Shown here in pieces: positions 43,800 to 52,072 of a stretch of DNA of 64,000 nucleotides. A program made the translations under genes and the position numbers. Source of the DNA: Streptomyces humidus. GTDB lineage: Bacteria > Actinomycetota > Actinomycetes > Streptomycetales > Streptomycetaceae. The DNA lies in the NCBI RefSeq assembly GCF_014649655.1, contig NZ_BMTL01000026.1, positions 1 through 64,000 of the forward strand. Direction: 5' to 3'. The notes below the pieces were generated by a model. That model saw only the letters and a list, made by a program, of their open reading frames with translations, ran no database searches and was not told the origin of the DNA. Every line of letters starts with the position of its first letter. Position 1 is the first letter of the stretch.

Positions 43800-45290
43800 C
43801 TACCGCCCGGGCGCCGACCCGACCGGCGCCCGGCCGTGGCCGGGGTCCGCCGGAACGGTGGTGGACGGTCTCAGGACGCTGGTCCTCAGGAGCGGGTACA
43901 GCACCAGGACCATGGCGAGCGAGATAAGGAAGCCCAGCTGGGTCACGTCGGTCTCCTGCAGCGCCCCGCCGGCGCCGGCGGCGGCCAGGACAGAGATGAC
44001 GCCCGCCCAGTTGACGGCCTCCAGCTGGTCGGCCTCGGCCTTGCGGCCCCGCCTGACGATGAAGAAGTCGGCGACGATCACCCCGGCGAGAGCCATGGTG
44101 GTGACGCCGAGGATCCCCAGGTAGCTGTTGATCAGCCCGAGGATGTCGCCCGCCACCATGACCAGACCGATGACGTTTCCGACGACGACCATCACGACCC
44201 GGCCGACGGTGCGTCCGGTCAGGCTGTTGAACAGGTTAGACAGGGCCAGCGAACCGCTGTAGGTGTTCAGGACCTGCGCCTTGGCCTGGGCCACGTACAT
44301 CAGCAGGAACCCGACGAAGCCGGCCAGCACCACGAAGTACGCGCCCGAGTTGTTGTTCACCATCCATGCGACCTTGTCGGCGATGCCGGCGCCCTGCTGG
44401 GTCGCGGCCGTGGCGGGGTGGGCGGTGAGGTAGTCGCCGACCACGCTGGAGCCCGCGTGGATGATGATGGTGCCCAGCACCACGACGAGCACGTCGATCA
44501 TGATCGCGCCGCCGACGGCGAGGATGCCCACGTCCCGGCCGGACTTCGCGTAGCGGGCGAAGTCGGCGTCCACGAGAGCGAGCGCGCCGGCCGATCCGGC
44601 GAGGATCGACAGCACGGCGGTGAACCGTTCCCCCTGTCCGCCGTAGCCGGGCACGACGGGGCCGGCCGACATCAGCTGGGAGAGGCTGGTGTCGGACTTC
44701 GCCAGCGCGAGTCCGGCCATCACCACCGTGAGGACCACGAAGGCGACGAGCAGCACCATCGACGTGCGCTGGACGACCTTGAGGCCGAAGGCCGTCAGGG
44801 CGATCCACGCCAGCGTCAGCACGCCGTAGATGACGATGGCGTTGGCTGTGGTGGGCGACCAGCCGAACATGAACAGGGTGCCGTAGTAGAGGAGCGCGTT
44901 CTCCAGGGCCAGGAAGCCCAGGATCATGAACGCGAAGATCAGCGAGGCGATCGCAGAGCCGCGCAGTCCCAGCCCGTAGAACCGGGCGGTGACCGTGCTC
45001 GACGTGCCGGACCGGTAGGCGACATGACCGACCAGCCAGCCGAGAATCCCGCCGAAGACGGCGACGAGCACGCCGGCCAGGATGCCGTAGCCGACCCCCG
45101 CGATCAGGGTGACGCCGCCGCCGATGGCCAGCTGAACCAGGGTGGAGGCAATGCCCGCGGTGTTGGTCATGAGTCCCCAGCCCGAGCGTCGCTCGTCATC
45201 CGGGACCGCGGTCAGAGCGTGATCCTCCATCTGAGCCCGAACGCCGCCCTCGGAACCGGGCTGGGCACCTTCGTCAATGGGACCGTGCAT
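43800..45290 (-). CDS. NCS1-family permease (purine/cytosine permease type)
   Basis: 496 residues with about 12 transmembrane helices, a 40-residue acidic N-terminus (MHGPIDEGAQPGSEGG) and a Pro-rich tail. Conserved features: MTNTAGIASTLVQLAIGGGV near helix 1, YRSGTSSTVTARFYGLG between helices 2 and 3, and DADFARYAKS after helix 6. NCS1 carriers take up nucleobases, hydantoins, allantoin or related N-heterocycles with protons or sodium. Start ATG 45290 with GGGAAAGG upstream. It is divergent from the VOC gene; its place at the edge of an aromatic-degradation locus suggests it imports the substrate or an N-containing analogue. Confidence 0.85.
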   Translation of the reverse strand: MHGPIDEGAQPGSEGGVRAQMEDHALTAVPDDERRSGWGLMTNTAGIASTLVQLAIGGGVTLIAGVGYGILAGVLVAVFGGILGWLVGHVAYRSGTSSTVTARFYGLGLRGSAIASLIFAFMILGFLALENALLYYGTLFMFGWSPTTANAIVIYGVLTLAWIALTAFGLKVVQRTSMVLLVAFVVLTVVMAGLALAKSDTSLSQLMSAGPVVPGYGGQGERFTAVLSILAGSAGALALVDADFARYAKSGRDVGILAVGGAIMIDVLVVVLGTIIIHAGSSVVGDYLTAHPATAATQQGAGIADKVAWMVNNNSGAYFVVLAGFVGFLLMYVAQAKAQVLNTYSGSLALSNLFNSLTGRTVGRVVMVVVGNVIGLVMVAGDILGLINSYLGILGVTTMALAGVIVADFFIVRRGRKAEADQLEAVNWAGVISVLAAAGAGGALQETDVTQLGFLISLAMVLVLYPLLRTSVLRPSTTVPADPGHGRAPVGSAPGR

Positions 45291-45323
45291 GAATGATGGC
45301 CTTTCCCTGGTGTGCCACCGGAT

Positions 45324-45350
45324 TTTCGCCGAAACGTACATGCGGCGAAA
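45324..45350. promoter_or_regulatory. 8-11-8 inverted repeat upstream of the permease
   Basis: TTTCGCCG and CGGCGAAA are perfect inverted arms separated by 11 bp, 34 bp upstream of the permease start. Likely an operator for a dimeric regulator. Confidence 0.5.
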
Positions 45351-45391
45351 CAAGGCCAGCTATCCCGTGCACGCCGAGCGCTATCCAATCT

Positions 45392-45406
45392 GCGCTGGAC
45401 GGCGAG
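45392..45406 (+). promoter_or_regulatory. Candidate AraC-family half-site upstream of the VOC gene
   Basis: GCGCTGGACGGCGAG matches the 15-bp element found upstream of the oxidoreductase operon (63345-63379) and the flavoprotein gene (48112-48126). It points toward the VOC gene, ~95 bp upstream of its start. A second, phased copy is not clear here. Confidence 0.45.
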
Positions 45407-45499
45407 TTCATTGCGATTCAGATTCGAAAGTTCTTGACTCCTGACCTTTCCCGAATGTGTGCTTGCCTCACTCACGGAACTGCCCTGGAAGGGAAGCTC

Positions 45500-45985
45500 A
45501 TGGCATCTCAGCCGAGCGTTTTCTCGCACGTCGGGACGACGGTCACGGATCTGCCGCGCGCCATCGAGTGGTACCAGGAGGTGATGGGTCTCTATCTGCT
45601 CCGCGGGCCGCTGGAGGTGGTCGAGGACGGCACTCCGCTGGCCGTCGCGGCGGCGCAGATCTACGGCGTGGGATTCCAGCGGTTCCGGTTCGCCCACCTG
45701 TGCGGCGCCGACGGGCTCGGGGTCGAGCTGTTCCAGTTCGACAGTCCGCCGACGACCCCGCGGGAGAATTCCTTCGAGTTCTGGCGCACGGGCCTCAACC
45801 ACTTCGCGGTGACCACCCGGGACATCGACGCGCTGGCGGACCGGATCGCCGGGAACGGCGGTCGGCGGCGGTCACCGACCGTGGTGATCGACGCGGACAA
45901 GGGCTACTCCATCGCCTACTGCGAGGACCCATGGGGCACGGTCATCGAGGTGTGCTCGCATCCCTACGCGCAGATATGGGCGTAG
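45500..45985 (+). CDS. VOC-family dioxygenase/isomerase-like protein
   Basis: 161 residues. FSHVGTTVTDLPRAIEWYQE opens module 1 (His ligand), ELFQFDS follows, then GLNHFAVTTRDIDALADRI opens module 2 (His) and EDPWGTVIEVC ends it (Glu ligand). The H-x-H-E set suggests a metal site as in extradiol-type dioxygenases or epimerases. GGAAGGGAAGCTC precedes ATG 45500. Convergent with the AraC gene downstream; it carries the shared regulatory element upstream, so it probably belongs to the same regulon as the CoA-thioester genes. Confidence 0.8.
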   Translation: MASQPSVFSHVGTTVTDLPRAIEWYQEVMGLYLLRGPLEVVEDGTPLAVAAAQIYGVGFQRFRFAHLCGADGLGVELFQFDSPPTTPRENSFEFWRTGLNHFAVTTRDIDALADRIAGNGGRRRSPTVVIDADKGYSIAYCEDPWGTVIEVCSHPYAQIWA

Positions 45986-45998
45986 GACCGGATCCGGA

Positions 45999-47012
45999 TC
46001 AGCCCCGCGGTCCGGCGCCCGCCTCGCCCGGCGCCCTGCGCAGGGTCGCGGACGGGGTCTCGCCGAACCGTCTGCCGTACTCCATCGAGAAACGGCCCAT
46101 GTGCAGGAACCCCCAGCGGACGGCCACCGAGGTGACGGTGGCCGTCTCCGGGTCGGCTTCCAGGAGCGCGGCGTGGGCGCCCCGCAGCCTGGTCTCGCGC
46201 AGCTGCTCGGTCGGGCTGCAGCCGACGTACCGGCGAAAGCCGTCCTGCAGCACCCGGACGCTGACGTGCACCTCGGCCGCGATGTCCGCCACCGTCAGCG
46301 GTTCCGCCGCGCGGGCCTCGATGATCTCCCTGGCCCGGCGGATCGCCTGCGGCGGGACCGGCTGCTCACCGCGGTGCAGTGCCTCGCTGTGCGTGTTCGG
46401 CTGGCCCAAGAGCAGGTGCGTCATGAACAGCTCCTCCATCCGGGCCAGGGTGAGGGGCTCGTTCAGCATCCCTCCGCCGTTCTCGATCTCGCCGCGCAGC
46501 AGCATCACCAGGTTCAGCAGGCTGCGCCCGGCCGGGGTGTCCAGCGGCAGTCCGAGCGCGAAGGACAGCGGCCGGTGGACGGGCCGGTTGAGCGTCCGGC
46601 ACAGATGGGATTCGAGGGGCTTGCGGCCCACGCGGACGATGAACTGGGGGCTGCCCGCCGAGCGCCGTGTCTCTATCGGCCGGGCGGGGGACAGCACGAC
46701 CGCCGTGTTGCGGTCGGCCGTGACGCACTGCCCGCCGGAGCTGATCTCGGAGACTCCGCCCAGCGGGATCTCCACCAGATAGAAGTCGCCGAGTTCGCCG
46801 GGGGCCACCCGTACGTCGGTGCCGTAGTCCAGATAGTGCAGCCCAAGTCCGCCGATCTGGACGGCCTGGTAGCGGGCGTCGAGACGGCTCCTGGGATGCT
46901 CCAGGGTCAGTTCGTGCGGGCAGAACGCCTGCGCCACCACGGCTCTGGTCTCTTCCAGATCGCAGCTGTGCAGCTGCGGGTGGCGGGCCAGCGGGAGCAG
47001 CACCCCGGTCAC
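45999..47012 (-). CDS. AraC-family regulator
   Basis: 337 residues from GTG 47012, chosen because GGAGG lies six bases upstream and the sequence before it is not protein-like. An N-terminal AraC-binding-like domain (FCPHELTLEHPRSRLDARYQ; YLVEIPLGGVSEISSGGQ) is followed by a C-terminal HTH_18 (ADIAAEVHVSVRVLQDGFRR, then TSVAVRWGFLHMGRFSMEY). The architecture matches activators of aromatic catabolic operons. A second AraC regulator with a similar N-terminus is at 58406. One of the two is the likely reader of the 15-bp elements. Confidence 0.87.
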   Translation of the reverse strand: MTGVLLPLARHPQLHSCDLEETRAVVAQAFCPHELTLEHPRSRLDARYQAVQIGGLGLHYLDYGTDVRVAPGELGDFYLVEIPLGGVSEISSGGQCVTADRNTAVVLSPARPIETRRSAGSPQFIVRVGRKPLESHLCRTLNRPVHRPLSFALGLPLDTPAGRSLLNLVMLLRGEIENGGGMLNEPLTLARMEELFMTHLLLGQPNTHSEALHRGEQPVPPQAIRRAREIIEARAAEPLTVADIAAEVHVSVRVLQDGFRRYVGCSPTEQLRETRLRGAHAALLEADPETATVTSVAVRWGFLHMGRFSMEYGRRFGETPSATLRRAPGEAGAGPRG

Positions 47013-47269
47013 GGCGCACCTCCGAGGACGGCGTCGCCGATGGAGCCGAGGCCCGCACCGGCGACAGGGATGACGGAGCAGCGGCAGCACTGCCTCTGCA
47101 TAGGGTAGAACCCGGGAGCACCACGGGGAACTGCGGTCCGCGCGCTCGCGCCGCGTCACCGCCGGGTGGCCCTGTGTCGGGCATCACATGCAACGAATGC
47201 GGGCCGGCGGTGTCTCTCTTCCCGCCGGCCCGGCTCGCGACGGCGACCGTACAGCAGTGAGGAACGAAC
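47013..47269. promoter_or_regulatory. Divergent promoter region, AraC / YdhR-like genes
   Basis: About 257 bp between two divergent starts. I did not find a convincing copy of the 15-bp element here. The AraC ribosome site (GGAGG) is at its left edge and GTGAGGA for the YdhR gene at its right edge. Confidence 0.35.
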
Positions 47270-47594
47270 ATGCACGCGCCCATCCCCCCGCCTTCTCCAG
47301 GCCGACTTTCCCAGCGACGGCCCCTTCGGGGAGCGGATGGCGACCGCGTACCGCGACCTGGCCGAGAGCATCAACGACGAGCCGGGGATGATCTGGAAGA
47401 TCTGGACCGAGAACAGCAAGACCAGCGCGGCCGGCGGCGTCTACCTCTTCGCGTCCGAAGCCGACGCCCGGGCGTACCTCACCAAGCACACCGCGCGGCT
47501 CCAGGAGTGGGGCATCACCGGGAACGGCAGCCGGATCTTCGAGGTCAACGGGCCGCTCTCGGCGGTCAACGGGGCTCCGCTGCGCCGCGCCTGA
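47270..47594 (+). CDS. YdhR-type monooxygenase-like protein, frameshifted near the start
   Basis: The body is a clear YdhR/putative mono-oxygenase protein: LLQADFPSDGPFGERMATA, PGMIWKIWTENSKTSAAGG, VYLFASEADARAYLTKHTA, VNGPLSAVNGAPL. The only well-placed start, ATG 47270 after GTGAGGAACGAAC, is in another frame. Removing one base from the six-C run at 47284-47289 joins them (MHAPIPRLLQADFP), giving ~107 residues. This ferredoxin-like dimeric barrel family binds or oxidises small aromatic compounds or acts as an accessory protein. Either a one-base assembly error or a recent inactivation. Confidence 0.7.
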
Positions 47595-47603
47595 GGCGGC
47601 GCG

Positions 47604-48002
47604 TCACGCCGCCGCGAACCCCGTGAGCATGTGCCGGTCCATCATGAAGGCGACCGAGCCGTCCTCGTTCAGGAAGGCCACGTCACCGGCGCTCCGCATG
47701 ATCATCAACACCTCCTCGTCGAAGACGAAGGCGTCGTGGACCGCGTTCGGGGGCTCCAGGACGTAGTCACCGGTGCGGAACTCGCCGGTCGGCGGGTGCC
47801 GGCCAGCGCCCTGGAGGGTGCAGACCTCCGCGGGGCCAGGCGCCGGTGGCGCGGAAGCACGCCGCCCGGCCGGGTACGGATCACGACCGTCCAGGATCCC
47901 GCATCCTCGTCGACGTGCACCACCCGCATGTCCCCGTTGTCCGCGAGGGGCTTGAAAAGGGATCTCGTCCGTCGCGGTGGTCCTGCCGAATTCCTCGGAC
48001 AC
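47604..48002 (-). CDS. Cupin, 2,4'-dihydroxyacetophenone dioxygenase-like; two compensating frame slips
   Basis: Starts MSEEFGRTTATDEIPF and ends with cupin sequence (GAGRHPPTGEFRTGDYVLEP, NAVHDAFVFDEEVLMIM, MMDRHMLTG). Between ~47960 and ~47850 the conserved sequence is found in another frame (MRVVHVDEDAGSWTVVIRTR, PGGVLPRHR), including the metal-binding His motif. A T4 run near 47954 and a C/G run near 47850 each need a one-base change to restore one continuous frame. The open 132-codon frame therefore has a nonsense-like middle third. The repaired protein resembles iron cupins of the 2,4'-dihydroxyacetophenone dioxygenase group that cleave C-C bonds next to aromatic ketones. It is convergent with the YdhR gene, 10 bp away. 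Confidence 0.6.
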   Translation of the reverse strand: MSEEFGRTTATDEIPFQAPRGQRGHAGGARRRGCGILDGRDPYPAGRRASAPPAPGPAEVCTLQGAGRHPPTGEFRTGDYVLEPPNAVHDAFVFDEEVLMIMRSAGDVAFLNEDGSVAFMMDRHMLTGFAAA

Positions 48003-48090
48003 GGCTTTTCGCCTCCTGGCTGTTGATGTTGCCGGAGGTCAGGACATTACGGCCGCCGGGGAAGCACCCGCAACGCCGATCTCGGAATGG

Positions 48091-48126
48091 GCGTCAAATG
48101 GACAGCCGGCTGCGCTCAGCGGATAG
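48091..48126 (+). promoter_or_regulatory. Candidate tandem AraC-family site upstream of the flavoprotein gene
   Basis: GCGCTCAGCGGATAG (48112-48126) matches the element at 63365-63379 in 14 of 15 positions. A weaker copy GCGTCAAATGGACAG lies exactly 21 bp before it, the two-turn spacing typical of AraC/XylS direct-repeat operators. The element points toward the flavoprotein gene at 48391. The rest of 48003-48390 holds no gene I can support. Confidence 0.55.
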
Positions 48127-48390
48127 CCGGGCATTTCCGTGGGGCTTATCTTCTGAGCAGTCTCGCGCGTCTGCGCGCGCACGCCACAGGTCGGCCCGCG
48201 CCGGGCGCCCTCCGGCGACGGGCCGGCCGAGAGCCGGCGACCGTGCCCGACGCCGGTCCTGACGCGACTGCGGCCCGTACCGGGTACCGATCCGCGAGAA
48301 CGCGCGCTCCGCCCGGCCGGAGAGCGCCGCCGCAGGGGGCGGCGGGCCCAGGGCCGCCGACCCGCCCCATCGACACCCACAGGAGCACAG

Positions 48391-49992
48391 ATGCCCACTA
48401 CGGTCGACGCCATCGTCGTCGGATCCGGGGTGAACGGCCTGGTCGCCGCCGCCGAACTCGCCAAGGCCGGCTGGTCGGTCGCCCTCGTCGAGCGCGCCGA
48501 CCGACTGGGCGGCTTCATCGCCACCGAGGAACGCACCGTCCCCGGATACCTGCACGACACGTTCTCCTCCTGGCACCCGCTGTTCGTCTCGGGCCCCGCG
48601 TACGCCACGCTCGGCACCGACCTGCACCGGCACGGCCTGAACTACCTGAACGCCGACGCGTACGTCACCGGCACCGTCGCGGACGACGGCCGGGTCGTCC
48701 TCGCCCACCGCGATCCGGAGGCCACCGCGTCGTCGTTCACGCACCCGGAGGACGGCGCCGCCTACCTGGCGATGCTGCAGCGCTTCCTCGACAACGCCGA
48801 CGCGATCGGCGGCTTCCTGGGCAGCGAGCCGCGTTCGCCGCAGGTGCTGCGTCACGCGGTCAAGCTGCTGCGGCGGGAGAAGCTGGCCGGTACCGAGGCC
48901 TGGCTGCGGGACACGGTCACCAGCGGCCGCTCCTACTGCCGCCGCGAGTTCCGCGGGGAGGAGGCCGACCTGCTGTGGGTTCCCTGGCTGCTGCACGCCG
49001 GGCTGTCGCCCGACCACGCCTCCGGCGCGCTGATGCTCCCGATCCTGGCCGCGACCGTGCACGGCTTCGGCCTGCCGGTGGTGGAGGGGGGCGCCGGTCG
49101 TTTCGTGGACGCCTTCCGGGCGCTGCTCGCCGAGTTGAGGGTGGAGGTGCGGACCGGCAGCACCGTGGAGCGGATCGTGGTCGACGGCAACGGACGGGCC
49201 GTCGGGGTCGTCTGCGGCAGCGAGACCCTGCGGGCCCGCCGCGCCGTGCTGGCCTCCGTCACCCCGTCCGCGCTCTACGGCGAGCTGCTGCCGGCCGCTG
49301 TCCCGGTCGCCCCGCAGGTCCGCGCGCAGGCCGGGCGGTTCCGTCACGGCCGGGCCGCGATGCAGCTCCACATCGCCCTCTCCGAACCGCTGTCCTGGAA
49401 CGACGACCGGCTGGCCGAGGTACCGCTGCTGCATCTCAGCGACGGTTCGGCGAGCACCGCGATCGCCTGTGCCGAGGCGGAGGCGGGCCTGCTGCCGCGG
49501 CGGCCGACGGTCGTCGTGGGACAGCAGCACGTGCTGGACCCCTCCCGGGTCCCGACGGGCGGCGCGGCGCTCTGGCTGCAGCTCCAGGAGCTGCCCTTCG
49601 CCCCGGCCGGTGACGCCGGGGAGGAGCTGGACGTGTCCGGCGGCTGGACGAAGGAGCTGGCGGAGGGGTACGCCCGCCGGGTGATCGCCCGGATCGCGCG
49701 GCACGCCCCGGATCTGCCGGACAAGGTGCTCGCCGTCGACGTGGTCAGCCCCGCCGACCTGCTGGCGGCCAACCCCAACGCGATCGCCGGCGATCCGTAC
49801 GGCGGCTCGGCCGAGCTGGACCAGAACCTGCTGTGGCGCCCGCTGCCGGCCGCCTCCCGGCACGCCGGTCCGGTGCCCGGGCTGTGGCACATCGGCGCCT
49901 CGACCCACCCCGGCCCAGGTCTGGGGGGCGGCTCCGGGCACCTCGCCGCCCAGCAGTTGCTGCGCCGGGGCCGGCGCTCCCGCGGGCACTGA
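48391..49992 (+). CDS. Phytoene-dehydrogenase-like FAD oxidoreductase (COG1233 type)
   Basis: 533 residues. N-terminal FAD Rossmann motif AIVVGSGVNGLVAAAELAKA (about 7-26), then LVERADRLGGFIATEE; C-terminal GLWHIGASTHPGPGLGGGSG, the flavin-binding end seen in phytoene desaturases and amine-oxidase-like proteins. ATG 48391 with CAGGAGCACAG upstream. The length fits a full two-domain enzyme. It probably desaturates or oxidises a substrate side chain. No carotenoid genes are nearby; the catabolic neighbours and the AraC-type element upstream suggest a role in the aromatic pathway. Confidence 0.82.
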   Translation: MPTTVDAIVVGSGVNGLVAAAELAKAGWSVALVERADRLGGFIATEERTVPGYLHDTFSSWHPLFVSGPAYATLGTDLHRHGLNYLNADAYVTGTVADDGRVVLAHRDPEATASSFTHPEDGAAYLAMLQRFLDNADAIGGFLGSEPRSPQVLRHAVKLLRREKLAGTEAWLRDTVTSGRSYCRREFRGEEADLLWVPWLLHAGLSPDHASGALMLPILAATVHGFGLPVVEGGAGRFVDAFRALLAELRVEVRTGSTVERIVVDGNGRAVGVVCGSETLRARRAVLASVTPSALYGELLPAAVPVAPQVRAQAGRFRHGRAAMQLHIALSEPLSWNDDRLAEVPLLHLSDGSASTAIACAEAEAGLLPRRPTVVVGQQHVLDPSRVPTGGAALWLQLQELPFAPAGDAGEELDVSGGWTKELAEGYARRVIARIARHAPDLPDKVLAVDVVSPADLLAANPNAIAGDPYGGSAELDQNLLWRPLPAASRHAGPVPGLWHIGASTHPGPGLGGGSGHLAAQQLLRRGRRSRGH

Positions 49993-50125
49993 CATCGCCG
50001 TCCGGCCTCGCGAAGACGCCCTGGGCGCCACCGGGGAGAGGCTCTCGTCCTCTCCGGTGGCGCCCAGGGCGCATGCCCTTCCGGCGTGCGGGCGACGGGC
50101 GGATGCCGTTCGCCCGCACGGGGGG

Positions 50126-50560
50126 TCAGGCCGTGGCGGGCCGCACGAGGCGCTCGTCGGGGATGACCGCGACGCCGACGATCTCGATCAGGGCCTCGGG
50201 CTGCCACAGGCCCGTGGTGCCGATGCCGGCCATCGCGGGGTAGACCGGCCCGGCCAGCTCGCGCCACACCGCCCCGATCTCCTTGCCGTGCGCCTGGTAG
50301 TCGGGGATGTCGGTGAGGTAGATCGTGATGCTCACCAGGTCCTGCGGGATGCCGCCGGCCTCCGCCAGCGTGGCGAGGACGTTGCCGAACGCCTGTCGGA
50401 ACTGCTCGACGATCCCGCCGGGGACGATCTTCATGTTCTTGTCGAGAGCGGTCTGACCGCCCAGGTAGAGCGTGTTGCCGCTGAGCGTGCCGTGCGAGAA
50501 GCCGCTGGGCTTGGGCAGGGACGCGGGGTTGACCGGAACCGGGGCCGAGTTGGTCGCCAT
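50126..50560 (-). CDS. RidA/YjgF-family protein lacking the usual catalytic Arg
   Basis: 144 residues of the RidA/YjgF trimer family: KPSGFSHGTLSGNTLYLGGQ, EQFRQAFGNVLATLAEAGG, SITIYLTDIPDYQAHGKEIG, PEALIEIVGVAVIP. In imine/enamine deaminases a conserved Arg sits just before the VG-L strand (P-A-R-S/T); here the segment reads YPAMAGIGTTGLWQ, with Met in that place. Deaminase activity is therefore doubtful, and it may hydrolyse or bind a different intermediate. ATG 50560 after GCAGGAGCTCCCC. Divergent from the FAH gene across 149 bp. RidA-like proteins are common in pathways with enamine intermediates, such as aminobenzoate degradation. Confidence 0.8.
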   Translation of the reverse strand: MATNSAPVPVNPASLPKPSGFSHGTLSGNTLYLGGQTALDKNMKIVPGGIVEQFRQAFGNVLATLAEAGGIPQDLVSITIYLTDIPDYQAHGKEIGAVWRELAGPVYPAMAGIGTTGLWQPEALIEIVGVAVIPDERLVRPATA

Positions 50561-50709
50561 GGGGAGCTCCTGCGGGGGCGTTGCCGGGTCTGTGCCAGAT
50601 CTGTGCTGTCTGACGCCACACCGTAGCATCTATTGACAGACTTATGACGCTCGCGGAAATAATGAAATATCCCGAGGGAGCGCACCGCGCCGAAGAGAGG
50701 GAAGAATCC

Positions 50710-51525
50710 ATGCGTCTGTCGACCGTCGTCCACGCCGCCGGTACCAGCGCCGCCGTGCTGGACGGGACCACCTGGCGTGCGCTGCCGGCCGCCGACCTGT
50801 CGGCACTGCTGGCCGCAGTGCCCCTCCAGCGGGTGGCAGGCCTGGCAGGGGACGCGCTGGCCGACGCCGTCCCGGTGCTGCCGCTGCCGGCCCCGGGCAA
50901 GGTGATCTGCTGCGGCCTGAACTACGCCGACCACATCCGGGAGACGGGCCGCGAGCTGCCGACGTACCCCACGCTCTTCCCTAAGTACGCGGACACCCTG
51001 ACCGGGCCCGAGGCCGACCTCGTGCTGCCGGCCGGTCTCCAGGTGGACTGGGAGGCGGAGCTGGCCGTCGTGGTCGGCACCCCCCTGCGGCGCGCCGACC
51101 GGGTCACCGCGCTGGCCGGGATCGCCGGGTACACCGTGGCGAACGACATCTCGGTGCGCGACTGGCAGTACCGCACCCTGGAGTGGTTCCAGGGCAAGGC
51201 CTGGGACGCCACCACCCCGCTCGGCCCCGTGGTCGTCACCCCCGACGAACTGGATCCGGCGGCGGGCCTGCAGGTGATGTGCCGGGTCAACGGCGAGCAG
51301 ACGCAGCACGACACCACGAAGACGCTGGTCTTCGACGCCGCCGACCTGCTCGCGTACATCTCGACGTTCACCGTGCTGCGCCCCGGCGACCTCGTACTGA
51401 CCGGCACGCCCGGCGGCGTCGGAGTGGCCCGGGAGCCCAAGCGCTTCCTCGCCGACGGCGACGTCGTGGAGACCGAGATCTCCGGTATCGGCACGCTGCG
51501 CAACACCGTGCGCTTCACCGGCTGA
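50710..51525 (+). CDS. Fumarylacetoacetate hydrolase-family protein
   Basis: 271 residues, FAH C-terminal fold: GKVICCGLNYADHIRETGRE (about 64-83), acidic metal ligands in WEAELAVVVG, GYTVANDISVRDWQ and a closing LVLTGTPGGVGVARE. The family contains beta-diketone hydrolases, hydratases and decarboxylases; in ring-cleavage pathways it acts on fumarylpyruvate-like or 2-oxo-hepta-dioate intermediates. First gene of a tightly packed run (50710-58358): 31 bp to the cupin gene, then overlaps. GAGAGGGAAGAATCC precedes ATG 50710. TTGACA at 50633 is the best -35 candidate upstream. Confidence 0.87.
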   Translation: MRLSTVVHAAGTSAAVLDGTTWRALPAADLSALLAAVPLQRVAGLAGDALADAVPVLPLPAPGKVICCGLNYADHIRETGRELPTYPTLFPKYADTLTGPEADLVLPAGLQVDWEAELAVVVGTPLRRADRVTALAGIAGYTVANDISVRDWQYRTLEWFQGKAWDATTPLGPVVVTPDELDPAAGLQVMCRVNGEQTQHDTTKTLVFDAADLLAYISTFTVLRPGDLVLTGTPGGVGVAREPKRFLADGDVVETEISGIGTLRNTVRFTG

Positions 51526-51556
51526 CGCCCCCACCCATCACCGACGAGGAGTCCTC

Positions 51557-52072
51557 ATGAACCCCGATCCCAGCCAGTTCGTCCCTGGTCAGCAGGTCCC
51601 CGCCCCGTACGTCCTCGACGGCGACAACTCGATGTACGCCACCGAGAGCGGCCTGGTGGTCCCCGTCGTCACCCGCGGCGGCACGGAACCCGGTGACACC
51701 GGGCAGTCCGCCGGCGCCACCCGGATCTCGGGCGTCAGCGTCCAGCACACCCCGGCCACCCGGATCTGGTTCGGCAAGGTCCACAACGACGGCGGCTACC
51801 GCTCAGTGCCCCACCACCACGGCGAGGCCGAGACCGGCGGCTACGTGCTCTCCGGCCGGGCCCGGATCTACTTCGGCGCGAAGTTCGAGGACTACATCGA
51901 CATGGCGGAGGGCGACTGGGTGTTCGTCCCGCCGTTCCTGCCCCACGTCGAGTGCAACCTCGACCGCAACAACCCGCTGACCTGGATGACGACCCGCACC
52001 CCGGAGAACATCGTGGTCAACCTCCCCCAGGTCGCGGACACCGACCTGCGCGACTGGACGGACCGCCCCTGA
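51557..52072 (+). CDS. Cupin-domain protein of the aromatic operon
   Basis: 171 residues. Metal-binding motif 1 SVPHHHGEAETGGYVLSGRA (about 88-107; three His and Glu) and motif 2 VFVPPFLPHVECNLD (His near 133) are intact. It is about half the length of gentisate 1,2-dioxygenase (two cupin units), so it is not that enzyme in standard form; it may be a small ring-fission dioxygenase, an isomerase or a thioester-related lyase. GACGAGGAGTCCTC precedes ATG 51557. Its stop overlaps the TesB start (TGATG). Confidence 0.8.
   Translation: MNPDPSQFVPGQQVPAPYVLDGDNSMYATESGLVVPVVTRGGTEPGDTGQSAGATRISGVSVQHTPATRIWFGKVHNDGGYRSVPHHHGEAETGGYVLSGRARIYFGAKFEDYIDMAEGDWVFVPPFLPHVECNLDRNNPLTWMTTRTPENIVVNLPQVADTDLRDWTDRP

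Noticed and set aside
51557..52072. Gentisate 1,2-dioxygenase
   Set aside because: The neighbourhood invites it, but the protein has only one cupin unit and half the expected length; kept as a generic cupin.
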